Shown piece by piece: positions 16,551 to 27,477 of a stretch of 64,000 nucleotides of DNA. A program made the translations under genes and the position numbers. The stretch lies in contig NZ_NESF01000011.1 of NCBI RefSeq assembly GCF_003063665.1, forward strand, positions 50,626 to 114,625, in the 5' to 3' direction. A model generated the notes under the pieces. It was not told the DNA's origin. It searched no databases and saw nothing but the letters and a program-made list of their open reading frames with translations. Within the stretch, counting starts at the first letter, position 1; each line of letters opens with the position of its first letter. The DNA comes from Limnohabitans sp. Hippo3 (GTDB lineage Bacteria > Pseudomonadota > Gammaproteobacteria > Burkholderiales > Burkholderiaceae_C).

Positions 16551-17812
16551 GCGCACCCCACGTCAACCACGAACAACAATACCAACAACTCGACGCCTGG
16601 ATCGACGCGCACTTTGACGAGCAGGTCAAGTTCCTGCAGGCACTGGTGCAAGTGCCCACCGATACGCCACCGGGCAACAACGCGCCGCACGCCGAGCGCA
16701 CCGCTGAACTGCTCAAGCCCATGGGCTTTGAGGCCGAAAAACACCCCGTACCCGCCTCCGAAGTCAAAGCCTACGGCCTGGAGTCGATCACCAACCTGAT
16801 CGTGCGCCGCAAATACGGCGAAGGCAAAATCATTGCCCTGAACGCCCACGGCGACGTGGTGCCCCCCGGCGAAGGCTGGACCCACCCGCCCTACGGCGGC
16901 GAAATCCACAACGGCGCGATGTACGGCCGCGCCACCGCCGTGAGCAAGTGCGACTTTTCCACCTTCACCTTTGCCACGCGGGCGCTCGAATCACTCAAGG
17001 CCCCACTCAAAGGTGGTGTGGAACTGCACTTCACCTACGACGAAGAATTTGGCGGCGAAATGGGCCCCGGCTGGCTGCTGGCCAAAGGCCTCACCAAGCC
17101 TGATTTGATGATCGCGGCAGGCTTTTCCTACCAGGTCGTCACCGCGCACAACGGCTGCTTGCAAATGGAAGTGACGGTGCATGGCGAGATGGCGCATGCC
17201 GCCATTCCCGACAGCGGCACCGACGCGCTGCAAGGCGCGGTGCACATCCTGAACGCCCTGCACGCCCTCAACACGCAATACCTGAAGGTCACGTCCAAGG
17301 TGGAAGGCATCAGCCACCCCTATTTGAATGTGGGCCTGATTGAAGGCGGCACCAACACCAACGTGGTGCCCGGCAAAGTCAGCTTCAAGCTCGACCGCCG
17401 CATGATCCCCGAAGAGAACCCGGCAGAAGTCGAAGCCAGCATCCGTCAGACCATTGCCGACGCCGCTGCCAGCTTCAAGCCCCCACGCGGCGGGAACGGC
17501 CTGCAAGTGGACGTGCGCCGCATGCTGCTGGCCAACGCCATGAAGCCCCTGCCCGGCAACCAGCCGCTGGTCAGCGCCATCCAGAAACACGGCGAACAAG
17601 TCTTCGGCGAAGCCATCTCTGCCTTGGGCACGCCGCTGTACACCGACGTGCGCCTGTATGTGGAGCGCGGCATCCCCGGCGTGATCTACGGTGCCGGCCC
17701 CCGCACCGTGCGCGAGTCCAACGCCAAACGTGCCGACGAGCATGTGCAACTGGAAGACCTGCGCCGTGCGACCAAGGTGATAGCACGCACGTTGCTGGAT
17801 TTGCTGGCTTGA
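16547..17812 (+). CDS. M20-family metallohydrolase (ArgE/DapE-like), candidate ureide or amidino hydrolase
   Basis: A 421-aa cytoplasmic zinc hydrolase of the ArgE/DapE/CPG2 group. It starts at 16547, overlapping the previous stop by ATGA. Metal ligands are visible in LNAHGDVV (His, Asp), SKCDFSTFTFA (bridging Asp), TYDEEFGGE (catalytic and metal Glu) and near the end RADEHVQLED (His). The dimerisation lid runs from about residue 205 to 320. It is translationally coupled to uraD-allC and no other gene here could act on ureidoglycine or ureidoglycolate, so it may do this step. That is inference: the sequence is no closer to known ureidoglycolate amidohydrolases than to other M20 proteins by eye. 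Confidence 0.8.
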   Translation: MSAPHVNHEQQYQQLDAWIDAHFDEQVKFLQALVQVPTDTPPGNNAPHAERTAELLKPMGFEAEKHPVPASEVKAYGLESITNLIVRRKYGEGKIIALNAHGDVVPPGEGWTHPPYGGEIHNGAMYGRATAVSKCDFSTFTFATRALESLKAPLKGGVELHFTYDEEFGGEMGPGWLLAKGLTKPDLMIAAGFSYQVVTAHNGCLQMEVTVHGEMAHAAIPDSGTDALQGAVHILNALHALNTQYLKVTSKVEGISHPYLNVGLIEGGTNTNVVPGKVSFKLDRRMIPEENPAEVEASIRQTIADAAASFKPPRGGNGLQVDVRRMLLANAMKPLPGNQPLVSAIQKHGEQVFGEAISALGTPLYTDVRLYVERGIPGVIYGAGPRTVRESNAKRADEHVQLEDLRRATKVIARTLLDLLA

Positions 17813-17868
17813 GTGCAGCGGTGCCAACGCGCCGCTGTCCAAACCACTTGACCTTGAATCCCCGACCC

Positions 17869-17884
17869 TGCTACATTTGTAGCA
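17869..17884. promoter_or_regulatory. Palindromic operator of the toxin-antitoxin pair
   Basis: TGCTACA (17869-17875) and TGTAGCA (17878-17884) flank a 2-bp centre, 21 bp upstream of the antitoxin ATG. The position and symmetry fit autoregulation by a ParD-like antitoxin or its complex; inferred. Confidence 0.5.
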
Positions 17885-17905
17885 ATCAACTTCAAGGTGA
17901 ATCAC

Positions 17906-18133
17906 ATGGGCATGCCTGTACGCATTGACGATGCGCTTTACGAACAAGCCAAAGCGCACGCCAGCGCCGAGCGCCGCACCATCGCAGGACAAATTGAATT
18001 TTGGGCGATGGTCGGCAAAGCCGCGCTGGACAACCCCGATCTGCCCATCGATTTTGTGCGCGAACTCATGGTCGCCCGAGCCGAAGGCCCCCTGCTGGCC
18101 ACCCCGTTTGTGCCCCAGTCCGGCAACACATGA
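17906..18133 (+). CDS. ParD-like antitoxin of a type II toxin-antitoxin system
   Basis: A 75-aa protein with an N-terminal ribbon-helix-helix-like stretch (PVRIDDALYEQAKAHASAER) and helical middle (IAGQIEFWAMVGKAALDNPD), matching the ParD_like antitoxin family. The ATG at 17906 is chosen because AAGG lies about 8 nt upstream; a GTG at 17897 is possible. The C-terminus is extended and would wrap the toxin. The stop overlaps the toxin ATG by ATGA at 18130, the usual arrangement for such pairs. It probably neutralises the following toxin and represses its own promoter through the TGCTACA palindrome upstream. Confidence 0.8.
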   Translation: MGMPVRIDDALYEQAKAHASAERRTIAGQIEFWAMVGKAALDNPDLPIDFVRELMVARAEGPLLATPFVPQSGNT

Positions 18134-18402
18134 GCGTGCAAGTTCTGCAGAGCGCCGCTTTTGCCAGGGCGTACAAAAAACTGCACACACAACAACAAGC
18201 GGATGCCGACCATGCAGTGGTGGCGATCGTGGCCGACCCGGCCTTGGGTGAGCCTAAAAAGGGAGATTTGTCTGGTGTGTTCGTCTACAAATACCGAAGC
18301 CAGCAACAACTGATGCTCCTGGCTTATGAGTACGACCCTGGCACACGGATGCTTTTACTCTTGGGCTCTCACGAAAATTTTTATCAAAAACTCAAACGCT
18401 GA
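18130..18402 (+). CDS. RelE/ParE-superfamily toxin
   Basis: A 90-aa toxin candidate starting MSVQVLQSAAFARAYKKLHT. The fold signature is visible: helical hairpin at ~8-40, then beta strands around GDLSGVFVYKYRSQQQLMLL AYEYD and a C-terminal LLLLGSHENFYQKLKR, as in RelE/ParE proteins. The target (ribosomal mRNA cleavage or gyrase) cannot be told from sequence. It is encoded four bases overlapping with the antitoxin. The pair sits inside the purine region between the M20 hydrolase and the PhyH gene, and may be a late insertion stabilising the locus. Confidence 0.8.
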   Translation: MSVQVLQSAAFARAYKKLHTQQQADADHAVVAIVADPALGEPKKGDLSGVFVYKYRSQQQLMLLAYEYDPGTRMLLLLGSHENFYQKLKR

Positions 18403-18453
18403 TGGCGCAGGCCTTCATACTTTTTCAATGAATTTTTTGCCTTGATTTTGAAC

Positions 18454-19305
18454 ATGGCCACTGCGTACCCCATCGAACTTGAAACCCTGCGCCATCGCGT
18501 GCAGGCCTGCACCAGCGACCAGGACGTGGCCGACTACCAGCGCGATGGCGCGGTGTGCATCCGCAACTTGTTCACGCCCGAAGAAGTGGCCCTGCTGCGG
18601 GATGGCATCGAGGCCAACCTGGCCCACCCCAGCCCGCGCGGCATGGTGGCCAGTCGGCCGGACGACCCGGGGCGCTTTTTTGAGGACTTTTGCAACTGGC
18701 AGGACATCCCCCAGTTCAAGCGCTTCATCTTCGACACGCCCCTGGCCGCACTGGCGCAGCGCCTGATGCAAAGCACCACGGTGCGCCTGTACCACGACCA
18801 CCTGCTGGTCAAGGAGCCCGGCACACGCCAGCGCACGCCCTGGCACCAGGACCAGCCCTATTACAACGTGGACGGTCTGCAAAACATCAGTTTCTGGATT
18901 CCGGTGGACCCGGTGCCCCGCGCTTCCACGCTGGAGTTCATCGGGGGCTCACACCGTGGCCCCTGGCTCATGCCGCGCACCTTCATGACGAACCAGGCTA
19001 AGTGGTTCCCCGAAGGCTCGCTGGCCGAGTTGCCCGACATCGACAACCACCGCGAAGACTTCCCCATCCTCGGCTGGGACTTGCAGCCGGGCGATCTGGT
19101 GTGTTTTCACATGCTCAGCCTTCATGCCTCAGCAGGCGTGGACGGAACCCGCCGCAGACGCGTGTATTCGGTGCGCTTTTTGGGCGACGACATGACCCAC
19201 GCCCCACGGCCTTGGGTGACCTCGCCGCCCTTCCCCGGGCTGGACCAGGAACTGCCCGCTGGGGTACCGATGGACCACCCGCTGTTTCCTTTGATGGCGG
19301 TCTGA
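18454..19305 (+). CDS. Phytanoyl-CoA dioxygenase (PhyH) family protein
   Basis: A 283-aa Fe(II)/2-oxoglutarate-dependent oxygenase of the PhyH family, starting at the ATG at 18454. Iron ligands are His131 and Asp133 in TPWHQDQPYYN and most likely His224 in FHMLSLHASAGVD. An arginine cluster (GTRRRRVYSVRF) would bind 2-oxoglutarate. The segment FWIPVDPVPRASTLEFIGGS is typical of the family. Substrate unknown. It precedes the purine permease by 193 bp, a gap that contains a TGTATACA site. An oxidative step on a purine or methylated purine, or on an unrelated small molecule, are both possible. Confidence 0.85.
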   Translation: MATAYPIELETLRHRVQACTSDQDVADYQRDGAVCIRNLFTPEEVALLRDGIEANLAHPSPRGMVASRPDDPGRFFEDFCNWQDIPQFKRFIFDTPLAALAQRLMQSTTVRLYHDHLLVKEPGTRQRTPWHQDQPYYNVDGLQNISFWIPVDPVPRASTLEFIGGSHRGPWLMPRTFMTNQAKWFPEGSLAELPDIDNHREDFPILGWDLQPGDLVCFHMLSLHASAGVDGTRRRRVYSVRFLGDDMTHAPRPWVTSPPFPGLDQELPAGVPMDHPLFPLMAV

Positions 19306-19415
19306 GTCCCCCTGGCTGAAATCTTTTTGGCGACTTTCCCCGAACAGAGGATTGGGGAGACGAGACGGAGCCTGGACAAAGACAGGGTTTTCACGCATCA
19401 CACCGCCTCTTATTT

Positions 19416-19423
19416 TGTATACA
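19416..19423. promoter_or_regulatory. TGTATACA operator upstream of the NCS2 permease
   Basis: Palindrome in TTTTGTATACAGTTTAGAAC, 76 bp upstream of the permease ATG. The TATACAGTTTA flank also matches the puuD site. It predicts co-regulation of uptake with urate catabolism. Confidence 0.6.
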
Positions 19424-19498
19424 GTTTAGAACACAAAGAAGCACACATCTAGCTTCTTTGCGGATTTCCCCTCTGTTTACTTTCCAGGAGACCTCTCC

Positions 19499-20980
19499 AT
19501 GAGTTCAACCATCCACCCCGTGGACGAGAAATTGCCCAATGGCAAGCTCGCCGCTTTGGGCCTGCAACATGTGCTGGTGATGTATGCCGGCGCGGTGGCG
19601 GTGCCCCTGATCGTGGGCCGCGCCCTCAAGCTGAGCCCCGAGCAAGTGGCGATGCTGATCTCGGCCGACCTGTTTTGCTGCGGTCTGGTCACCCTGATCC
19701 AGTCGCTGGGTGCCACGCAGTGGTTTGGCATCAAGCTGCCCGTGATGATGGGCGTGACCTTTGCGTCTGTGGCCCCCATGGTGGCCATGGCCAACAACAA
19801 CCCGGGCGTTCAAGGCGCGGGGCTGATCTTTGGCGCCATCATTGGCGCGGGGGTGATATCGATCTTGATTGCGCCCATCGTGAGCCGCATGCTGCGGTTC
19901 TTCCCGCCTGTCGTGACCGGCACCATCATTGCGGTCATTGGCATCAGCTTGATGCGCGTGGGCATCAACTGGATTTTTGGCAACCCCTTCGGCCCCACAG
20001 CCCCCAGCATCCCCAACCCGGAACACCTGGCCTGGCTGGAAGCCGCCAAACAAGCGGCCAGCACGGGCGCGGTGCCCCCGGTGCCTGCCGGCATGAACAT
20101 CGTAGGCTCGGTGCCCAACCCCAAGTACGCCCAGCTCTCGCACATCGGCATCGCCGCCATTGTGTTGGTGTCCATCTTGCTGATCGCCAAGTACGCCCGT
20201 GGCTTTTTGGCCAATATTTCGGTGCTGCTGGGCATCGTGGTCGGCGGCGTGGTGGCCACGGCTGCTGGCCTCATGAGCTTCGAAAAAGTCGGCAAAGCAG
20301 GCTGGTTCGATCTGGTGCTGCCCTTTGAAATTGCCACGCCCATTTTTGACCCCATCCTGATCCTGACCATGACCCTGGTGATGATCGTGGTGATGATCGA
20401 GTCGACCGGCATGTTCCTCGCCTTGGGCGATCTGACCGGCAAAAAAGTCGATCAGAAAATGCTGACGGCTGGTCTGCGCACCGATGGTCTGGGCACGCTG
20501 ATCGGCGGCATTTTCAACACCTTCCCCTACACCAGCTTCTCGCAAAACGTGGGCCTGGTGGGCGTGACGGGCGTGAAGAGCCGTTTCGTCTGCGTGGCAG
20601 GCGGCGTGATCCTGATCGTGCTGGGGCTGTTGCCCAAGATGGCAGCCTTGGTCGAGTCGCTGCCCACCTTTGTGCTCGGCGGTGCGGGCCTGGTGATGTT
20701 CGGCATGGTGGCCGCCACCGGTATCCGGATTCTGGCCAGCGTGGATTACAAGGGTAACCGCAACAACCTGTTCATCGTGGCGATTTCGATCGGTTTTGGC
20801 ATGATCCCGCTGATCGCGCCGCGCTACCTGCAGTGGATGCCGCACAGCATCCACCCGCTGATCGAGTCGGGCATCTTGCTGGCCTCCATCAGCGCTGTGT
20901 TGTTGAACCTGTACTTCAACGGCTCCAAGGGCGACAGCAGCGAGGCCATCGAAGCGGCCAAACACGCCGACTCGCATTGA
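19499..20980 (+). CDS. NCS2-family purine (urate/xanthine) permease
   Basis: A 493-aa inner-membrane nucleobase:cation symporter. About 14 hydrophobic segments are apparent. Diagnostic NCS2 features are the TM1 histidine in LGLQHVLVMYAGAVAVPLIV, the VMIESTGMFLALGD segment with the substrate-contacting Glu, and the QNVGLVGVTGVKSR signature after TM9-10. It resembles xanthine/urate transporters rather than uracil permeases, but specificity cannot be fixed by eye. An AGGAGA Shine-Dalgarno stands before the ATG. Together with XdhABC and PuuD it would feed imported oxopurines into the pathway. Upstream TGTATACA suggests control by the GntR regulator. Confidence 0.92.
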   Translation: MSSTIHPVDEKLPNGKLAALGLQHVLVMYAGAVAVPLIVGRALKLSPEQVAMLISADLFCCGLVTLIQSLGATQWFGIKLPVMMGVTFASVAPMVAMANNNPGVQGAGLIFGAIIGAGVISILIAPIVSRMLRFFPPVVTGTIIAVIGISLMRVGINWIFGNPFGPTAPSIPNPEHLAWLEAAKQAASTGAVPPVPAGMNIVGSVPNPKYAQLSHIGIAAIVLVSILLIAKYARGFLANISVLLGIVVGGVVATAAGLMSFEKVGKAGWFDLVLPFEIATPIFDPILILTMTLVMIVVMIESTGMFLALGDLTGKKVDQKMLTAGLRTDGLGTLIGGIFNTFPYTSFSQNVGLVGVTGVKSRFVCVAGGVILIVLGLLPKMAALVESLPTFVLGGAGLVMFGMVAATGIRILASVDYKGNRNNLFIVAISIGFGMIPLIAPRYLQWMPHSIHPLIESGILLASISAVLLNLYFNGSKGDSSEAIEAAKHADSH

Positions 20981-20999
20981 AGACGATCGCCTGAAGACA

Positions 21000-21104
21000 T
21001 GGATACCCGGTCAAGCCGGGTATGACGCGCAATTGTCACCCCCGACTTGATCGGGGGGCCATGCCTTCGGTGCAGATGGATACCCGGTCATGCCGGGTAT
21101 GACA
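21000..21104. repeat. Cluster of three palindromic repeats downstream of the purine permease
   Basis: Two near-identical hairpins, GGATACCCGGTCAAGCCGGG at 21001 and GGATACCCGGTCATGCCGGG at 21078, flank a third unit, GTCACCCCCGACTTGATCGG at 21035, in the style of the units at 12401 and 27557. All end in ATGAC or its complement. The region (20981-21118) has no gene. Confidence 0.75.
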
Positions 21105-21118
21105 GACATTTGTCTCGC

Positions 21119-21152
21119 AAAAGCCAAGCACGGTGCTTGGCTTTTTGCTTTT
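21119..21152 (+). terminator. Rho-independent terminator after the NCS2 permease
   Basis: A 13-bp stem, AAAAGCCAAGCAC (21119-21131) against GTGCTTGGCTTTT (21133-21145), is followed by TTGCTTTTT. It closes the permease transcript before maeB. Confidence 0.8.
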
Positions 21153-21243
21153 TATGCAGGTAATCCACAGCCTGAAACGGCGCTCAAATAGGTTACGCTT
21201 TCACGGCAACCCTCTCTTCATTTGATCTACCGAGACAAGAACA

Positions 21244-23544
<2,301 letters not shown>

Positions 23545-23648
23545 CGCCTCTGCCCAAGCCTTTCAAAAGCACAGCTTGCTGCACCGCTGGGCCACCCCAC
23601 TGAGGTGGCTCTGTGCGCAAATGGCTTCAGCCCGAACAAAAGGCCTCA

Positions 23649-23684
23649 TTTTGGTGCATCCAGCCGGTCCGACTGGCACCAAAA
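23649..23684. promoter_or_regulatory. Possible enhancer: inverted repeat upstream of the sigma-54 promoter
   Basis: TTTTGGTGC (23649-23657) and GCACCAAAA (23676-23684) form perfect 9-bp arms 18 bp apart, some 55-90 bp upstream of a sigma-54 promoter. GGTGC/GCACC half-sites resemble NtrC boxes, but the spacing is larger than in standard sites. Confidence 0.35.
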
Positions 23685-23739
23685 GTGGGGATTCCTAGGG
23701 GATGGACCTGACACGGCCCGTCAGCACCTTGGTCGATAA

Positions 23740-23755
23740 TGGCACCGATTTTGCT
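23740..23755 (+). promoter_or_regulatory. Sigma-54 promoter of the ABC receptor gene
   Basis: TGGCACCGATTTTGCT matches the -24/-12 consensus TGGCACG-N4-TTGCW with one change. The GG (23741-23742) and GC (23753-23754) doublets are exactly 10 bp apart. Transcription would begin near 23766, 28 nt before the receptor ATG. Confidence 0.72.
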
Positions 23756-23793
23756 AGACAAGATTCACCGTTTATTGACCCTGGAGCCCACCC

Positions 23794-24828
23794 ATGAACA
23801 AGCGTTTCTTACTCAAGGCCACGGCCGCTTTGGCTGCTGTTGCCTCTTTTGGCTTGGCCCAAGCCCAAAGCACCCCCATCAAGTTCCAACTCGACTGGCG
23901 CTTTGAGGGCCCTTCGGCTTTCTTCTTGCTGCCTGCGGCCAAGGGATATTTCAAGGACGCCAAACTCGACGTGACGGTGGACTCGGGCAACGGCTCGGGT
24001 GGCGCGGTCACCCGCGTGGCTTCGGGCACTTACGACCTGGGCTTTGCCGACCTGGCCGCCCTGATGGAGTTCCACGCCAACAACCCCGATGCGCCCAACA
24101 AGCCGGTGGCCATCATGATGGTTTACAACAACACGCCCGCCTCGGTCATGGCGCTGAAGAAGTCCGGCATCAAGACCCCCGCCGACTTGGCTGGCAAAAA
24201 AATGGGCGCGCCCGTGTTTGACGCAGGCCGCCGCGCTTTCCCCATCTTCCAGAAAGCCAACAGCATCGGCAACGTGACATGGACCGCGATGGACCCCCCA
24301 CTGCGCGAGACCATGCTGGTGCGCGGTGACGTGGATGCCATCACCGGCTTCACCTTCACCTCGCTGCTCAACATCGAAGCGCGTGGCGTGAAAGCCGAAG
24401 ACGTGGTGGTCATGCAGTACCCCGACTTTGGCGTCAAGCTGTATGGCAACGCCATCATCGCCTCGCCCAAGATCCTGAAGGAAAACCCCGCCGCCGTGAA
24501 AGCCTTCCTGAGCGCTTTCGCCAAGGGCGCCAAAGAAGTCATCGCTGACCCGGCCAAAGCCATTGAATCGGTCAAGGCCCGCGACGGCATCATCAACGTG
24601 GCACTCGAAACCCGCCGTCTGCAGCTGGCCATCGACACCGTGATCAACAGCCCCTCGGCCCGCGCCGAAGGCTTTGGCCAGATCAACGGCCCTCGCATGA
24701 CACTGATGGCTTCGCAAGTGTCGGACGCCTTCAACACCAAGACCCGCGTGAAGTCCGAAGACATCTGGAACGGCTCGTTCTTGCCCTCGGCCAAAGAGCT
24801 GGACATCCTGCCCAAGCCCAAGAAGTAA
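23794..24828 (+). CDS. ABC transporter substrate-binding protein, NitT/TauT (NMT1-like) family
   Basis: A 344-aa periplasmic receptor. The signal peptide runs to about residue 25 (FLLKATAALAAVASFGLAQA). The mature part follows the NMT1/THI5 pattern: KFQLDWRFEGPSAFFLLPAA, VTRVASGTYDLGFADLAALM, and the hinge region AGKKMGAPVFDAGRRAFPIF. The Gln-Leu-Asp-Trp start is common in receptors for pyrimidine- or purine-like ligands and thiamine precursors, but also others, so the ligand is left open. It heads an operon with an ATPase, a permease and ureD, and has its own sigma-54 promoter, pointing to a nitrogen source. Confidence 0.9.
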   Translation: MNKRFLLKATAALAAVASFGLAQAQSTPIKFQLDWRFEGPSAFFLLPAAKGYFKDAKLDVTVDSGNGSGGAVTRVASGTYDLGFADLAALMEFHANNPDAPNKPVAIMMVYNNTPASVMALKKSGIKTPADLAGKKMGAPVFDAGRRAFPIFQKANSIGNVTWTAMDPPLRETMLVRGDVDAITGFTFTSLLNIEARGVKAEDVVVMQYPDFGVKLYGNAIIASPKILKENPAAVKAFLSAFAKGAKEVIADPAKAIESVKARDGIINVALETRRLQLAIDTVINSPSARAEGFGQINGPRMTLMASQVSDAFNTKTRVKSEDIWNGSFLPSAKELDILPKPKK

Positions 24829-24947
24829 GTCCACAGCTTCCGGCGGCCCTGTGCGGCCGGAAGCTTTCGGCGCTGAGCGGTTTCCACTCGGCGCTGCGAG
24901 CCCACTGGGGTGTGCAACGCGTCTGTGGGCTTTTGCCAAGCCGCACG

Positions 24948-24955
24948 TGTATACA
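24948..24955. promoter_or_regulatory. TGTATACA operator upstream of the ABC ATPase gene
   Basis: Here the palindrome extends to 12 bp, CGTGTATACACG (24946-24957), and sits only 29 bp before the ATPase ATG. It would allow the ATPase-permease-ureD part to be regulated separately from the receptor gene. Confidence 0.58.
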
Positions 24956-24983
24956 CGCTCGAACACCATTTCAAAGTCACACC

Positions 24984-25802
<819 letters not shown>

Positions 25803-25816
25803 GCGGGAGCCGATTC

Positions 25817-26584
25817 ATGAACAACAAAACCCTCGAACGCTGGGCACCCTGGGCCCTGTTGGTGCTGAGCATCCTGATCTGGGAGGGACTGTGCCGCGCC
25901 TTCAACGTCTCGGAATTCGTCTTCCCCAGCCCCTCGCGCATCGCGCAGCAAACCATCGAATTCAAGGACGTGATCGCCGGTCACGCCTGGCGCACCTTCT
26001 GGGTGACCATGGTGGGCTTTGGCATCGCGATTGTGGTGGGCGTGCTGCTGGGCTTCATCATCGGCAGCTCGCGCCTGGCCTATGCCGCCGTGTACCCGCT
26101 CATGACCGCTTTCAACGCCCTGCCCAAAGCGGCCTTTGTGCCGATCCTGGTGGTGTGGTTCGGCATCGGCATCGGCCCTGCCATCCTCACGGCCTTCCTC
26201 ATCAGCTTCTTCCCCATCATGGTCAACATCGCCACCGGCCTGGCCACGCTGGAGCCTGAGCTGGAAGACGTGCTGCGCGTGCTAGGTGCCAAGCGCTGGG
26301 ACGTGCTGGTCAAGGTCGGCCTGCCCCGCTCCATGCCTTACTTTTATGGCTCGCTCAAAGTAGCCATCACGCTGGCCTTTGTGGGCACCACCGTGTCCGA
26401 GATGACGGCTTCGAACGAAGGCATTGGCTACCTGCTGATCTCAGCCGGCTCGGCCATGCAAATGGGTCTGGCGTTTTCCGGTCTAGTGGTGGTCGGGGCC
26501 ATGGCCATGATCATGTACGAGCTGTTCAGCGCCATCGAAAAACACACCACCGGTTGGGCGCACCGCGGTTCGCAAGGCGAATGA
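25817..26584 (+). CDS. ABC transporter permease, NitT/TauT family
   Basis: Inner-membrane permease with about six helices and the EAA-type loop GLATLEPELEDVLRVLGAKR, which contacts the ATPase. The ATG at 25817 (MNNKTLERWAPW) has GGGAG 8 nt upstream and gives 255 aa; an ATG at 25799 overlapping the ATPase stop as ATGA is the alternative and adds six residues. Family resemblance is to SsuC/TauC. Followed 19 bp later by ureD, implying that imported ligand and urease maturation are co-expressed. Confidence 0.92.
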   Translation: MNNKTLERWAPWALLVLSILIWEGLCRAFNVSEFVFPSPSRIAQQTIEFKDVIAGHAWRTFWVTMVGFGIAIVVGVLLGFIIGSSRLAYAAVYPLMTAFNALPKAAFVPILVVWFGIGIGPAILTAFLISFFPIMVNIATGLATLEPELEDVLRVLGAKRWDVLVKVGLPRSMPYFYGSLKVAITLAFVGTTVSEMTASNEGIGYLLISAGSAMQMGLAFSGLVVVGAMAMIMYELFSAIEKHTTGWAHRGSQGE

Positions 26585-26603
26585 ACGGCTTGCGGGTGAG
26601 CGC

Positions 26604-27434
26604 ATGAGCTGGCTCGCCAGCCTGCAGCTGGACTACACGCGCGAATCCGATCGCAGCGTGGCCCGCTACCTGCATAACGGGCCACTGCGCATCCTGCAAA
26701 GCCTCTACCCCGAAGGCGATGCGGTCTGCCACAACGTGCTGGTGCACCCGCCCAGCGGCCTGGTGGGTGGTGACACACTTGACATGCACGTCACCGTGGG
26801 TGAAGGTGCCCACGGTTTGGTCACCACACCCGGTGCCACGCGCTTTTACCGGTCTGAAGCCGGGCTGGCCACGCAACAAGTGCATGCGCGTTTGGCGTCT
26901 GGCGCACGACTCGAATGGTTGCCTTTAGAGGCGATTGCCTACAACGGCTGCGATGCCCTCAACCGCGCAGTTTTTGAACTCGCCCCTGGTGCCGAGTTGA
27001 TCACCTGGGACATCACGGCGCTCGGCCTGCCCGCCGCCGACCTGCCATTTGCCCAAGGCACCTTCCGCCAGCACCTGGAAATTCCAGGCGTGTGGCTGGA
27101 GCGCGGCACCATCAGCGCCACAGACACCCGATTGATGGTCAGCCCATTGGGCCTGGCCGGCCAACGCTGCATGGCCACGCTGGTGTTTGCGGCGGGCAGC
27201 GCCATTGCGGCTGAACGCAGCGAACGCGCCTTGGCCTGCGCCCGTGATTTGCTAGAGGCATCGTCATTGCGCTTGACGGCAGGTGCCACATCGCCACACC
27301 AGCAAGTCATCGTGCTGCGGGTGCTGTCGCCCGTCACCGAGCCTGCGATGCAACTGCTGCGGCAAGTGTGGGCGGCGTGGCGACATGAGATGTGGGGATT
27401 GCCAGGGGCGGTGCCCCGGTTGTGGAATATGTGA
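26604..27434 (+). CDS. ureD: Urease accessory protein UreD
   Basis: A 276-aa cytoplasmic urease chaperone (UreD/UreH) that binds apo-urease and recruits UreF and UreG for nickel delivery. Typical segments are LHNGPLRILQSLYPEGDAVCHNVLVHPPSGLVGGD (read in parts: LQSLYPEGDAVCHNVLVHP, PSGLVGGDTL), LVTTPGATRFYRS, WLPLEAIAYNGC and WDITALGLPA. Length is normal. It lies 15 kb from ureABCEFG, attached to an unrelated importer operon, with the TPS block and the urt operon in between. Urease maturation here therefore depends on two transcripts. Confidence 0.93.
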   Translation: MSWLASLQLDYTRESDRSVARYLHNGPLRILQSLYPEGDAVCHNVLVHPPSGLVGGDTLDMHVTVGEGAHGLVTTPGATRFYRSEAGLATQQVHARLASGARLEWLPLEAIAYNGCDALNRAVFELAPGAELITWDITALGLPAADLPFAQGTFRQHLEIPGVWLERGTISATDTRLMVSPLGLAGQRCMATLVFAAGSAIAAERSERALACARDLLEASSLRLTAGATSPHQQVIVLRVLSPVTEPAMQLLRQVWAAWRHEMWGLPGAVPRLWNM

Positions 27435-27477
27435 ATTCAGCGGCTCCGTGCTGGAGCCGAATCGGCCGCCCCGCCGC

